Below are positions 17,097-27,367 of a DNA stretch of 64,000 bases, in pieces. The stretch covers positions 1 to 64,000 of the forward strand of contig JACTMI010000016.1 of the NCBI GenBank assembly GCA_014584695.1, given 5' to 3'. This DNA comes from Acidobacteriota bacterium. GTDB taxonomy: Bacteria > Acidobacteriota > Thermoanaerobaculia > Multivoradales > JAGPDF01. Positions within the stretch are counted from its first letter, which is position 1. Each line of letters opens with the position of its first letter. The notes beneath the pieces were generated by a model. The model did no database searches. It was given only the letters and a program-made list of their open reading frames with translations, and was not told the DNA's origin. A program made the translations under genes and the position numbers.

Positions 17097-18688
17097 ATGA
17101 GCCTCCGTCTCCGCCTCTTCCTGCTCCTCGCGGCGCTCGTCTGCGGGCTGGTCGCGACCCAGATCGCCCTGGTGCGGACCCTGGCCGAGCAGCTCGGCGA
17201 CGACGTGCGCGCGGTGGCGATCGGGGTGGGCCAGGAGATCCTGGCCGGCTTCCATTTCGAAGGAGAGGGCAAGCCGGTGGCGGTGGGCTCCGGCGAGCGC
17301 TCCCACCTGTTCGTCTTCCGGACCACCGGTGCCCACGCCGGTGACGGCAAGGGCGCGCCCCCGCCGCCGGGCGAAGGCGGGGAGGCCGACGCGCCGGCGG
17401 GATCTGCGGCCGAACCTCCGGTCCGCTGGGTGGTCCGGCGCGAGATGACCTGGAGCGAGAGCGAGAGCGCCCCCGGGGTCACCAAGTTCGAGCGGCAGAT
17501 CGACGTCCAGGTGCTCCCCCCGGGGGTCCCGCCGCGCGTCGGCGAGGGCCAGGGTGCCGGACCGGCCGCGGGCGCTGGACCGGCCGCGGGCGCCGGATCG
17601 GACGCGGGCGCCGGACCGGCCGCGGGCGCTGGACCGGCCGCGGCGCTCCGGCTCGAGCCGGGGCGCGAGCCCGACGTGCTCTTCCTGCGCGGGCCGGCGG
17701 CGGCGCGCTCGATTCAGATTCCGCGCGCGCCGGTTACCGGGACGCTCGAGACGTTCCGCTCCCGGTTGGTCGCCGGCTCGCTGGCGGTGGCGGCGCTCGG
17801 GCTGGTGGCGGCGGCGTTCGTCGCGCACCGGGCGACGCGGCCGCTGGCGGCGCTGGCGACCGCGGCGCGGCGCGTTGGCGAAGGCGAGCTGGGAGTCGAG
17901 GTGCCGGGCGCGCGCCACGACGAGATCGGCGCCGCGGTCGCCTCCTTCAACCGGATGTCCCACCGCCTGGCCGAGCTCGACCGCGAGAACCGGCGCCTGG
18001 CCGAGAGCGAGCGCCTGTCGGAGCTCTCCGAAGTGGCGCGCGGCCTCGCCCACACGCTGCGCAATCCGCTCAACGCCCTCGGCTTCTCGGTCGAAGAGCT
18101 GGCGGCGCGCGCGCCCGAGGACACCGCGGCGGCGGAGCTGGTCGAATCGAGCCGCCGCCAGATCCGGCGCATCGACGGCGCCCTGCGCTCGTTCCTCGCG
18201 CTCGCTTCGGCCGGGGCGGCGGCGAGCGAGCGGGTCGAGGTCGGCACTCTCGCCCGCGAGGTGGCGCTCGAGGCGCTCCAGGACGGCGGCGGCCGCGTCC
18301 GCGTCGAGGTCGAGGCGGCCGAGCCGGTGGTCCTCGACGCGGTGCCGGCCGAGGTCAAGGCGATGCTGCAGGCGTTGGTGGTCAACGCGGTCGAGGCGAG
18401 CCCGGACGCCGCCCGGGTCACCGTGCGCGTGCGGCCGGCGCCGGCCGGCGGCGCGCGGATCGAGATCGAGGACGAGGGACCCGGACTCGCCGCCGCGGTC
18501 GCGGCGCGCCTCTTCCAGCCCCACGTCACCACCAAGCCGCACGGCTCCAGCATGGGCCTGTTCCTCGCCCACCGGATCGCTTCGGGCCGCTACGGCGGCG
18601 AGCTCGCGCTCGAGCCGCGCGGCGGCGGCGAGGGCGCGACCGGGCTCGTCGCGCGCCTCACGCTCGGGGCGCGGCGGGCGGGGGAGCG

Positions 18689-18692
<4 letters not shown>
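17097..18692 (+). CDS. Membrane sensor histidine kinase
   Basis: This kinase senses an unknown signal and phosphorylates the sigma-54 activator encoded next. It has a first membrane helix (~3-25) and an extracytoplasmic domain containing five tandem six-residue Gly/Ala/Pro repeats (153-182). A second helix (~223-243) and a HAMP domain follow. The phosphoacceptor region is SEVARGLAHTLRNPLNALGF (H319), and the ATPase domain has LVVNAVEASPDA (N box), IEDEGPGL (G1) and SSMGLFLAHRIA (G2). The H-box with HTLRNPLN is of the NtrB-like group, which usually pairs with sigma-54 activators. The stop overlaps the regulator's GTG start (GTGA). Confidence 0.92.
17553..17642 (+). repeat. Five tandem 18-bp repeats encoding GAGPAA in the sensor domain
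   Basis: Units begin at 17553, 17571, 17589, 17607 and 17625. Four encode GAGPAA and the third encodes GAGSDA. They lie in the extracytoplasmic domain of the histidine kinase. The exact 18-bp period keeps frame, so copy number can vary by slippage without breaking the gene. Confidence 0.9.
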
Positions 18693-20095
<1,403 letters not shown>

Positions 20096-20133
20096 CCGGC
20101 CGCGGCCCCGCCGCCAGCCGGGCGCCCTCCCCG

Positions 20134-20162
20134 GATCGGGAGCGATCTCCCGAGATCGGGAG
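20134..20162. promoter_or_regulatory. Candidate enhancer: three regularly spaced CGGGAG/CTCCCG half-sites
   Basis: Half-sites lie at 20137-20142, 20147-20152 (inverted) and 20157-20162, an exact 10-bp period, so all are on one helix face. Each adjacent pair forms an inverted repeat with a 4-bp spacer, and GATCGGGAG is directly repeated 20 bp apart. The array lies about 55 bp upstream of the -24 box of a sigma-54-type promoter and right after a sigma-54 activator gene. Confidence 0.6.
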
Positions 20163-20192
20163 CCCCCCGGCCCGCGCGGCCGCCCCGGAAGC

Positions 20193-20208
20193 TGGCATCG
20201 GCCTTGCG
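20193..20208 (+). promoter_or_regulatory. Sigma-54 (-24/-12) promoter
   Basis: TGGCATC-N4-TTGCG preserves the invariant GG (20194-20195) and GC (20206-20207) exactly 10 bp apart, as in the consensus TGGCAC-N5-TTGC. Predicted start of transcription is near 20219, leaving a ~95-nt leader with AGAGGAGAG ahead of the secreted-protein ATG. Confidence 0.65.
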
Positions 20209-20314
20209 CTGGAAGGGTGCCGACGGCGCGACCCCGCCGCGAGGCAACCGAAACGAATCCGAGTCCGATGTCCACGCAACCCGACCGAGAACCCGTCATC
20301 CAGAGGAGAGAGTG

Positions 20315-21034
20315 ATGAACCGAATCCGCCGCAGCCTGCCGTTCGCCTGCCTGACGCTCGCCCTGCTCACGCTCGCCGCCGCCGCGCCCGGCGCCGCCGG
20401 CGAGCCGCAGGTCGAGAAGCGATCGAAGATCCAGCTCAAGCTCGACCGCGGCGCCGGCGCCGAGTCGATCGTGATCGAGGACCTGCACGATCTCGCGCTC
20501 GGCGAGAGCCGCAGCTTCCTCACCGAGAGCGGCAAGTCGATCGTCGCCACCCGCACCGAGGCCGGTCTCGAGCTCGATGTCGACGGCAAGACGATCCGCC
20601 TGCACGGCCCCGATCCGGCGCTCGCCGCGGGCGAAGGCCAGACCTTCGTCTTCCACAAGCAGATCGAGGTCGAGGGCGACGAAGGGGGTAAGGCCTTCGT
20701 CTGGCACTCGGGCGAAGGCGCCGGGGAGGGCAAGGTCCGGATCCTCCACAAGCAGGGCGGGTCCGGCGAGCCGGGCGCCTTCGCCTTCTCGACCGGCGAG
20801 GGCGGGATGCTGGTCGGTCCGTTCGGCGCCGAGGCCTGGATCGAGCGGCTGCGCAAGACCGAGAGCTTCCAGCAGCTCGACGCCGCGACCCGCGAGACGG
20901 TCGAGCAGGCGATGCGCGAGGCGGCGAAGACGTCGCTCGAAAAGCAGCTCGGCGTCGGCCTCGGCCCCGACGGCAAGGTGATGGTGATCGAGGTCCGCCA
21001 CGAGGAAGAGGAGCGCACGGGCTCCGACGGCTGA
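20315..21034 (+). CDS. Secreted protein of unknown function, probable target of the adjacent two-component system
   Basis: The 239-residue protein begins MNRIRRSLPFACLTLALLTLAAAAPGAAGE, a clear Sec signal peptide. The mature part is rich in Gly, Glu and His-containing strands (TFVFHKQIEVEG, AFVWHSGEG, VRILHKQGG), suggesting repeated beta-hairpins of a curved sheet. A helical C-terminal third follows (~185-220, with FQQLDAATRETVEQAMREAA). I recognise no family. ATG 20315 is supported by GAGGAGAG upstream and by the signal peptide. A sigma-54 promoter precedes it and an intrinsic-type hairpin follows it, so it is a single-gene unit. Envelope-stress or metal binding could be imagined from the His motifs, but nothing here shows either. 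Confidence 0.8.
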   Translation: MNRIRRSLPFACLTLALLTLAAAAPGAAGEPQVEKRSKIQLKLDRGAGAESIVIEDLHDLALGESRSFLTESGKSIVATRTEAGLELDVDGKTIRLHGPDPALAAGEGQTFVFHKQIEVEGDEGGKAFVWHSGEGAGEGKVRILHKQGGSGEPGAFAFSTGEGGMLVGPFGAEAWIERLRKTESFQQLDAATRETVEQAMREAAKTSLEKQLGVGLGPDGKVMVIEVRHEEEERTGSDG

Positions 21035-21058
21035 CCCGCGCGGCGCAATCGACCTTTC

Positions 21059-21090
21059 GGGGCCGCTCCCGCCGGCGCGGGGGCGGCCCC
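21059..21090 (+). terminator. Strong hairpin terminator after the secreted-protein gene
   Basis: A 14-bp G/C-rich stem (21059-21072 with 21077-21090, one U-G pair) has a 4-nt loop CGGC and is followed by TCACCTTGTT. It starts 24 nt after the stop codon. The U-tract is weak, as is common in high-G+C genomes. Confidence 0.7.
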
Positions 21091-21227
21091 TCACCTTGTT
21101 CGGGTCCGGAGGCGCCGCCGGGCTGGCTAAGATGGCGCCGCCGGCATCGCTCCAGCCGGGGACCGAACCGGGCCGAGCCGGCGGCGGACCCACGGGGGCG
21201 ACGACGAGATCTCCGGGAGGTGATCCG

Positions 21228-21947
21228 ATGTCCCGCAGCGCCGCCATGGTCTTCGCCACCGCCCTCGCGCTGATGGCCCGCTCCGCCCCCGCCGAGATGC
21301 GGCCCTACCGCCTCGATCCGTCGGCGTCGGTGATCGCCGTGCTGACCCACAAGGCCGGGCTCGCCGCCCGCCTCGCCCACGACCATCTGATCGTCGCGCC
21401 GCTCGCCGCGGCGAGCCTGGCGCTCGACCCGGCGGCGCCCGAGCGGGCGAGCTTCCAGGTCGCGGTGCGCGCCGAAGCGCTCGAGGTCGACCCGGCCGCG
21501 GCGCGCGCCCGCTGGGCGCCCCGGCTGGGCGAGCTCGGCGCGCTGCCGGCGGGCGAGCTGCCCGCGGTCGCTCCGGGCGATGGGATCAAGGTTCGCCAGG
21601 CGATGCTCGACACCGGCCAGCTCGACGCCGCGCGCCACCCCGAGATCACGGTCGAGCTGCTGTCGATCACGCGGCGCGGCGGCGAGAGCGCCCGCGTCGC
21701 GCTCGCCTGGACGGCGCGCGTCCGCATCACCGTGCGCGGCCGCGCGGTCGAGGTCGACGCCCCGCTGCGCTACGAGCTCGCCGCCGACGGCACCCTCGAA
21801 GCCGAGGCCCTGGGCGAGCTGCGCTTCACCGACTTCGGCATCCCGCCCTACCGCGCCATGCTGGGCGCGGTCCAGAACGCGGACCTCTTCCACCTCTTCC
21901 TGCATCTGAAGGCGACGCCGGATGCGGCAGCCGGTTCAGAGCCCTGA
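21228..21947 (+). CDS. Secreted YceI-like domain protein
   Basis: ATG 21228 follows a CGGGAGGTGATC ribosome-binding site and gives a Sec signal (FATALALMARSAPA). The mature region begins YRLDPSASVIAVLTHKAGLAARLAHDH and continues with the alternating beta-strand pattern of the YceI lipocalin-like barrel, including a late YELAADGTLEAEALGELRFTDFGI and an AVQNADLFHL close. YceI proteins are periplasmic and bind amphiphilic or isoprenoid ligands. The specific ligand is unknown here. The gene has its own start signals and is convergent with the choice-of-anchor B gene across a 205-bp region holding a large inverted repeat. Confidence 0.75.
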   Translation: MSRSAAMVFATALALMARSAPAEMRPYRLDPSASVIAVLTHKAGLAARLAHDHLIVAPLAAASLALDPAAPERASFQVAVRAEALEVDPAAARARWAPRLGELGALPAGELPAVAPGDGIKVRQAMLDTGQLDAARHPEITVELLSITRRGGESARVALAWTARVRITVRGRAVEVDAPLRYELAADGTLEAEALGELRFTDFGIPPYRAMLGAVQNADLFHLFLHLKATPDAAAGSEP

Positions 21948-21990
21948 CGCGCGGACGCGGCCCGCAGCGCCCACCACGATGCAGCCCTGG

Positions 21991-22152
21991 AAGTCCCTCG
22001 GTTTTTCTTCCCAGCGGGAAGCTTCGTAGGCCGCGCCCACCCGAAATCCAGTCGAGATCGCGCCCGTCGCGGCCGGAGCGCAGGCGCGCGCTCCCGATTC
22101 GGCGACCACGAACGCGCGCCGGTTCCCGCTGGGAAGAAAAACCGAGGGACTT
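21991..22152. repeat. Perfect 30-bp inverted repeat flanking 102 bp
   Basis: The left arm 21991-22020 and right arm 22123-22152 are exact reverse complements with no mismatch. Each arm also contains a small internal hairpin (CTTCCC-AGC-GGGAAG for the left, partly in flanking base). The right arm ends directly at the stop codon of the convergent gene. The 102-bp interior is G+C-rich with no coding sense. The form suggests a MITE-like element or a very long-looped bidirectional transcription end. I see no flanking target duplication. Confidence 0.85.
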
Positions 22153-24759
22153 CTAGGGCGTCAGACCTTCGACCGAGCTCCAGAGCACGACCGAGCCGAG
22201 CTCGAAGTCGTCGCTGAAGATCCCGACGCCGGCCTCGCAGGTCCCCGGCAGCTGCGCATGGACGACCGACAGGTCGTCGAGGTACCAGCCCTCGCCGTCC
22301 CCCCCGACGAGATCGGTCGAGAAGCGGAAACGGATCTCGACCGCCGCGCCCGCGTGCGCCGAGAGATCGGCGACATGCTCCTGCCAGCCGATGTCGGTGC
22401 CGGTGAAGGCGCCGCGGCCGGCGGCGAGGCCGCAGGCGTTGTCGTCGGAGGCCATCGTGCCGGGGTAGTCGGGGGCGAGCGCGAGCGCCTGCCAGGGACC
22501 GCCCTCGACGCGCAGCTCGACCACGCCGCCGTCACCCGCTTCGATGTCGCGCGCCGACCAGAAGCGCAGCTCCGAGCTCTCGCCCGGCGACAGCTCGAGC
22601 GGCGGCGTGACCAGCGCGATGCAGGAGTTGACCGGCCCCTCCGACCAGAAGCTGCGCAGGCCCGTCCGCGCGCGGCCGCCGAAGTGCCAGCCGGCGTGCT
22701 CGGGGCGGTTGCCGATGTCGCCGGCGGTGTCGAGGGGCGGATCCCCGACTTCGGCGCCGGTGGCGAAAGTGCCGTCGTCCATGGCGCCGACCGGCTCGAC
22801 CGAGCGCCGGACGACGTTGGGGTCCTCGGCGCCGGCGGCGAGGTCGACCGCGCGGACGACGTAGTAGGAACGGACTCCCGCCGGCGCTCCGAAGTCCCGA
22901 TAGAAGGTGCCCGCGAGGCCGCTGGCGATCCGGTTGGCGGCCGACGGCGTGAAGTCGCTCTCGGTCGAGCGGTACACGGAGTAGCCGACCGGTCCACTGC
23001 AGATCGGCGTCGCCGCCGCCCAGCCCAGCTCGACCGTGCACCAGGAGTTCCCCGGCGTCGTCGCGGTGGCGAGGCCCGCGAAGGTGGGATAGGCGGTGCA
23101 GGCCCCCGTGGTGGTCGCGGCGGCGCAGGCGCCGCGCACCGACGGGCAGCCCGAGGCGCTGGTCTCGAGCACCCGGTAGCCGTAGGCAATGGCGCCCGAT
23201 GCGCTGGTGTCGGCGAACGCGGGCAGGGCGAGGCCGGTCGCGAGCGTCTCGAAGGCGCCGCCGCAGCCCCCCTGCGCCCGCTCGACCGTGAAGCTGGCGC
23301 CGGCGGCGCCGCTGCCCGTCCAGGCGAGATCGATCCGGTTGTCGCCGGCGGGGGTCGCCGCGAGGCCGCCCGGCGGGGCCGGCGCCGAGCAGAGATTCGG
23401 CTGCAGCACGAACAGACCCTGCTCGATCCCCGACACCACCACCACGCCGCTCGGGAAATAGGGGTAGACGCTCCAGGCGCCGTTGAAATTCGCGGCGTCG
23501 TTGGCCGGATAGACGTCGAAGAAGCCGGCCTGCACGATCGCCGGCGGCGTCGCGTCGAGGTCGATCAGTTGCAGGATGCGCAGGCCGCTCCGGTAGTTGG
23601 CCTGGTAGCTGTAGTTTCCCTTGACGTACTGGTTGTGGTCGATCGCCGGCGAGGTCGATTGGAAGTGACCCAGGAGCACCGGCTGGGCGAGATGGCGCAC
23701 GTCCCAGACGTAGGTGCGCGTCGGGTGGCCGGATTGCTGCTCGTCGAGCTCGTCGTCGACCAGGAAGTGGGCGAGATCCTCGGTCAGCCACCCCTGGTGG
23801 GTGTAGCCGCTGCCGGCGTACGTGGTGCGTGAGACCTGCGACGGCGCCCCTTTGTCGGTGACGTCGACGATCGTCACCGAATCGGTGTTCGAGGCGAAGC
23901 AGATCTCGCGGCCTGCGTAGACGGGGTCGGGACCGTCGTAGGTCACGCACTGGACGTCGTGGGTGTAGCCGTCGGCCGAGAAGCAGCCGGCGAACTGCGG
24001 CGCCGCCGGGGTCCCGATGTCGACCATGTGCAGGCCGCCCGAGCAGTTGTTGTGGCCCGAGGTCGAGCCGCCGACGATGTAGGCGAAGCCGCTCGCCTCG
24101 TTGATCGCGATGTTGTGGGCGCTGCCGAGGCCGGGATAGTGGGCGGTCTCGGCGAAGGTGACCGGCGGGGTGGCGACCGCGCGCAGCTGGGTCAGATCGA
24201 ACACCTGCATGCCGTGGTGCCCGATGCCGTCGGCGACGATGAAGGCGTGGTCCTGGTAGACCTTGATGTCGCGCCAGACGCCGCTCGCGTTGCAGCCGCT
24301 CGCGCAGGTGTGGGTGGGCAGCTTGCCGAGGTAGACCGGGTGGGTCGGGTTCGAGATGTCGACGAACGAGGTGCCGTTGCGCAGGCCGACCAGCGCGTAC
24401 TCCTTGCCGGTCAGCGGGTCGGTCCAGCCCCAGATGTCGTTGGCGTAGCCGGACGAAGTGGCCGCGCCGCCGATCGACGCGAGCGGCAGGAACTCGAGCA
24501 GGTCGACGTTGTGGCAGGGGAAGCTGCCGGCCATGCCGTCGACGCAGGGAGTGAAGTGCTCGGGCGCCATCGGCGCCGCCTCGATCTGGTCGGCGAGCAG
24601 CTGCCGCATCGACCGGGTGAGCGTCGAAGCGGCCAGCGTGGGCGCGGCCGCCGCGGGTGCGGCCGCCGGGGCGCTCGCCGGCAGCGCGGCGAGCGCGGCG
24701 AGGACGGCGGCCACCCGGCAGGCCGGGCGGCGGAACGAAACGGCAGGGGCGAGCCTCAT
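22153..24759 (-). CDS. Choice-of-anchor B family secreted protein
   Basis: This 868-residue exported protein has a signal peptide (residues ~15-35). It then has an LVIVD-repeat beta-propeller: NDIWGWTDPLTGKEYALVGL, TSFVDISNPTHPVYLGKLP, WRDIKVYQDHAFIVAD, GMQVFDLTQL, HNIAINEASGFAYIVGG and HMVDIGTPAAPQFAG. These are diagnostic of the choice-of-anchor B family. Two fibronectin-III-like domains (~460-640) and a jellyroll-like C-terminal domain follow. The protein ends IFSDDFELGSVVLWSS, a motif shared with the two peptidases at 28119 and 29866. In other genomes family members end in varied sorting tails, hence the name. Function is unknown; surface attachment or secretion is inferred. The upstream region on its strand faces tsaD. 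Confidence 0.88.
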   Translation of the reverse strand: MRLAPAVSFRRPACRVAAVLAALAALPASAPAAAPAAAAPTLAASTLTRSMRQLLADQIEAAPMAPEHFTPCVDGMAGSFPCHNVDLLEFLPLASIGGAATSSGYANDIWGWTDPLTGKEYALVGLRNGTSFVDISNPTHPVYLGKLPTHTCASGCNASGVWRDIKVYQDHAFIVADGIGHHGMQVFDLTQLRAVATPPVTFAETAHYPGLGSAHNIAINEASGFAYIVGGSTSGHNNCSGGLHMVDIGTPAAPQFAGCFSADGYTHDVQCVTYDGPDPVYAGREICFASNTDSVTIVDVTDKGAPSQVSRTTYAGSGYTHQGWLTEDLAHFLVDDELDEQQSGHPTRTYVWDVRHLAQPVLLGHFQSTSPAIDHNQYVKGNYSYQANYRSGLRILQLIDLDATPPAIVQAGFFDVYPANDAANFNGAWSVYPYFPSGVVVVSGIEQGLFVLQPNLCSAPAPPGGLAATPAGDNRIDLAWTGSGAAGASFTVERAQGGCGGAFETLATGLALPAFADTSASGAIAYGYRVLETSASGCPSVRGACAAATTTGACTAYPTFAGLATATTPGNSWCTVELGWAAATPICSGPVGYSVYRSTESDFTPSAANRIASGLAGTFYRDFGAPAGVRSYYVVRAVDLAAGAEDPNVVRRSVEPVGAMDDGTFATGAEVGDPPLDTAGDIGNRPEHAGWHFGGRARTGLRSFWSEGPVNSCIALVTPPLELSPGESSELRFWSARDIEAGDGGVVELRVEGGPWQALALAPDYPGTMASDDNACGLAAGRGAFTGTDIGWQEHVADLSAHAGAAVEIRFRFSTDLVGGDGEGWYLDDLSVVHAQLPGTCEAGVGIFSDDFELGSVVLWSSVEGLTP

Positions 24760-24878
24760 CGAAGCACCTCGAAGCGGGAAGCGGCCTGCTGACGGCGAGT
24801 GGGGGCGACGATAGCAGAGCCGGGCGCGCCCGCGCCGCGCGCCGCTCGACGCGCGGGGGCGCTATCCTCGACGCCGCG

Positions 24879-25949
24879 ATGGACCGTCCGCTCGTGCTCG
24901 GCGTCGAGACCTCCTGCGACGACACCGCCTGCGCGCTGCTCGACGGCGCCGGCCGGGTGCTCGCCTCGGTCGTCTCGTCGCAGCTCGCGGCGCACCGGCC
25001 CTTCGGCGGCGTGGTGCCGGAGATCGCCTCGCGCGAGCATCTGACGAACTTCCGGCCGGTGCTCGAGGCCGCGCTGGCGCGGGCCGGGGTCGGCCTCGAC
25101 GCGGTCGAGGCGGTGGCGGCCACGCGCGGGCCCGGACTGGTCGGGTCGCTGCGGGTCGGCCTCGCGGTCGCGAGCGCGCTCGCCTGGCGGCGGGGTCTGC
25201 CCTTCTTCGCCGTCCACCACCTCGAGGGGCACCTGGTCTCGCCCTACCTGGGGCTCGACGGCGCGCCGGCCGAGCCGGTGCCGGAGCGCTTCGTCGGCTT
25301 GGTGGTCTCGGGCGGGCACACCGCCCTCTACGGCGTCGAGGGCGGGGCGATCGAGACCCTGGCCGAGACCCGCGACGACGCCTTCGGCGAGGCCTTCGAC
25401 AAGGTGGGCAAGCGGCTCGGTCTCGCCTATCCGCAGGGTCCGCGGGTCGACGAGCTGGCCGAGCTGGGCGACGCCGCCCGCGCGCCGCTGCCGTCGCTCG
25501 CCGGCACCGAGGCGCTCTTCTTCTCATACTCGGGCTTGAAGACGCAGGCGATCCTGGCGATCGAGGCGCTCGAGCGCCGGGGCGAGCGGACAGTCGCCGA
25601 CCTGGCCGCCGACCCGCCGCTGCCGCCGGCGGCGCTCGACCTCCTCGCCGGCTTCCGCGCCTCGGCGGTGCGGCAGGTGCTCGACCGGCTGACCCGGCTC
25701 CACCGGCGCCGGCCTTTCGAGCGGCTGGCGGTGTCGGGCGGCGCGGCGGCGAACCGGCTGCTGCGGCGGTCGCTGCCGGCGTGGGCGGCCGAGCGCGGCG
25801 TCGAGTTGCGGCTGGTGCCGCTCCTCTACTCGGGGGACAACGCGGCGATGATCGCCTTCGCGGCGCTGGCGCGGCTCGCACGCGGCGAAGCCGACGATCC
25901 GCTCCGGGTCGAGGCCGAGAGCCGGGTGCCGATCGGCACCACTCTCTAG
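24879..25949 (+). CDS. tsaD: tRNA N6-adenosine threonylcarbamoyltransferase TsaD
   Basis: TsaD transfers the threonylcarbamoyl group to A37 of ANN-decoding tRNAs, working with TsaB, TsaE and TsaC. The protein (356 residues, usual length) begins LVLGVETSCDDTACALL (phosphate 1 region). It carries the metal-binding HHLEGH (113-118), VVSGGHTALYGV and DDAFGEAFDKVGKRLGLAYP, and ends with SGGAAANRLLR and PLLYSGDNAAMIA. ATG 24879 puts the first motif at the expected place. The frame is open further upstream but without sense. TATCCT at 24863-24868 ends 10 nt before the start and no ribosome-binding site is visible. None of tsaB, tsaE or tsaC is nearby. Confidence 0.95.
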   Translation: MDRPLVLGVETSCDDTACALLDGAGRVLASVVSSQLAAHRPFGGVVPEIASREHLTNFRPVLEAALARAGVGLDAVEAVAATRGPGLVGSLRVGLAVASALAWRRGLPFFAVHHLEGHLVSPYLGLDGAPAEPVPERFVGLVVSGGHTALYGVEGGAIETLAETRDDAFGEAFDKVGKRLGLAYPQGPRVDELAELGDAARAPLPSLAGTEALFFSYSGLKTQAILAIEALERRGERTVADLAADPPLPPAALDLLAGFRASAVRQVLDRLTRLHRRRPFERLAVSGGAAANRLLRRSLPAWAAERGVELRLVPLLYSGDNAAMIAFAALARLARGEADDPLRVEAESRVPIGTTL

Positions 25950-25953
25950 CCGC

Positions 25954-26460
25954 TCAGGCCCGCGGCTCGGAGTGCGGCGGCGCGACCGGCTCCAGGGCGG
26001 CCCAGCGCTCGCGGTCCTGGAGCCAGAGGGCATTCCAGTAGAGGCGGATGGCGGCGTCGGAATGGTCGGCGCGAAGGCCCGCGAGGGCGGCCCGGGCGGC
26101 GGTTTCGGTCGGCGGCGCGACCTCGGTCTCTTCGTCGATCAAGCCCTCTTCGTGGGGGATGGCGAGGGCGTCGAGAAAGGCACCGAGCAGCGAGCGGCGG
26201 GCGCCGACGTGGAGCGAGAGCAGGAGCGCCTCGGCCAGGGATTCCGGCGGCGTGGCGAGGCCGGCCACGGCGCGCACGCGCTGGTCGAGCGGCACCTTGT
26301 GGAAGGCCTGCGGCCGCACGCGCAGGATCTTGACGACCTCCTGCGCGGCGGCAACCGCCGCCTCTTCGGTCGGACGCTCCCAGAAGGCGCGCGCGGCCTC
26401 GAGTCGCTCCTCGCGCGGGAGGGTGCGCCAGAGGCGCAGGGCGCTGGTCTCGAAGGACAT
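25954..26460 (-). CDS. Conserved-looking hypothetical protein
   Basis: The 168-residue, mostly helical protein begins MSFETSALRLWRTLPREERLEAARAFW. It has no signal peptide, membrane segment or recognised motif. It is acidic in the middle and ends in a Pro-rich tail. Its stop lies 4 bp from the tsaD stop (convergent), and its start is divergent from plsC across a 70-bp gap. On the minus strand TAGACT (26474-26469) ends 8 nt before the ATG, suggesting a leaderless message. Codon use and G+C match the neighbours, so I regard it as a real core gene of unknown role. Confidence 0.7.
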   Translation of the reverse strand: MSFETSALRLWRTLPREERLEAARAFWERPTEEAAVAAAQEVVKILRVRPQAFHKVPLDQRVRAVAGLATPPESLAEALLLSLHVGARRSLLGAFLDALAIPHEEGLIDEETEVAPPTETAARAALAGLRADHSDAAIRLYWNALWLQDRERWAALEPVAPPHSEPRA

Positions 26461-26530
26461 GGCGGCGGAGTCTATCGCGCGCCGCGGCGCCGCCCTCCCG
26501 CGCGGTGGCGCGCTGGGGTAGGCTCGCGCC

Positions 26531-27367
26531 GTGGGTTCGCCGCGCCGCTCGCCCGCGCGTTTCCTCTGGGCACCGCTCAACGCTCTCCAGGCGCTCTTCA
26601 CGGTGATCTGGACGGCGCTCTGGATCTCGGTCGCGCTCGCGGTCGCGGCGCTCGCGCGGCGCCCCGCGCCCGCGCTCTGGCTCGCCCGCTGGGTCTGGGC
26701 GCCGGGGCTCCTCGCGGGCGCCGGCGCCCGGCTGCGGGTCACCGGCGGCGAGCAGCTCGATCCCGCGCGGCCGGCGCTGGTGGTCGCCAACCACCAGTCC
26801 TGGATCGACATCCCGGCCCTCTTCCGCGCGCTGCCGGTGCCGCTGCGCTATCTCGCCAAGCGCGAGCTCGGCGCGGTGCCGTTCCTCGGCGCCTACATCC
26901 GCGCCATGGGCATGGTCTTCGTCGATCGCGGCGCGCCGCGCGCCGCCAGCCGGTCGGTGGGGACGGCGGCGGCGCTCTTGGCGCGCGGCGCGCACGTGGT
27001 CTCGTTCCCCGAGGGGACGCGCTCGGCCGACGGCCGCCCGGGCCACTTCAAGAGCGGCGGCTTCGGCGCGGCGCTCGAGGCGGGTGCCGACGTCCTGCCG
27101 GTGGCGATCGTCGGCGCCGGCCGGGTGCTGACGCGCGAGGGGCTGTTCCGCGTCCGCCCCGGGGTGATCGAGGTGCGGATCGGGCGGCCGATCCCGACCA
27201 CCGGGCTGCCGCCCGGCGCGCGGGCCGCGCTCGCCCGGCGCGCCGAGTCGGCGGTGCGCACGCTGCTGGCGGCCGAGCCCGCGCCGAGCCCGGCGGGCGC
27301 GTCGGTCGGCCTCGACTTCGATTCGAGCTTCCATCCCAACGAGACGCCCACTGGAGAGCCGCGATGA
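26531..27367 (+). CDS. plsC: 1-acyl-sn-glycerol-3-phosphate acyltransferase
   Basis: The enzyme acylates lysophosphatidic acid at sn-2 to make phosphatidic acid at the inner membrane. The 278-residue protein has N-terminal hydrophobic helices (~15-60) and the four acyltransferase blocks: block I NHQSWIDIP (the HX4D-type His/Asp pair), block II FVDRGAPRAA, block III FPEGTRSADG and block IV VLPVAIVGAG. Start GTG 26531 lies 6 nt after TAGGCT (26519-26524), another short-leader arrangement. The stop overlaps the DinB-like gene by 4 bp, so the two are co-translated, though no functional link is obvious. Confidence 0.9.
   Translation: MGSPRRSPARFLWAPLNALQALFTVIWTALWISVALAVAALARRPAPALWLARWVWAPGLLAGAGARLRVTGGEQLDPARPALVVANHQSWIDIPALFRALPVPLRYLAKRELGAVPFLGAYIRAMGMVFVDRGAPRAASRSVGTAAALLARGAHVVSFPEGTRSADGRPGHFKSGGFGAALEAGADVLPVAIVGAGRVLTREGLFRVRPGVIEVRIGRPIPTTGLPPGARAALARRAESAVRTLLAAEPAPSPAGASVGLDFDSSFHPNETPTGEPR

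Noticed and set aside
21991-22152. Inverted repeat as an ordinary rho-independent terminator
   Set aside because: The loop would be 102 nt and there is no U-tract after the distal arm. It is kept as a repeat of unknown nature.
24657-24878. N-terminal extension of TsaD from an upstream start
   Set aside because: The extra 74 residues are Arg/Gly/Pro-rich and overlap the divergent gene's start. The TsaD family begins right before LGVETSCDDT.
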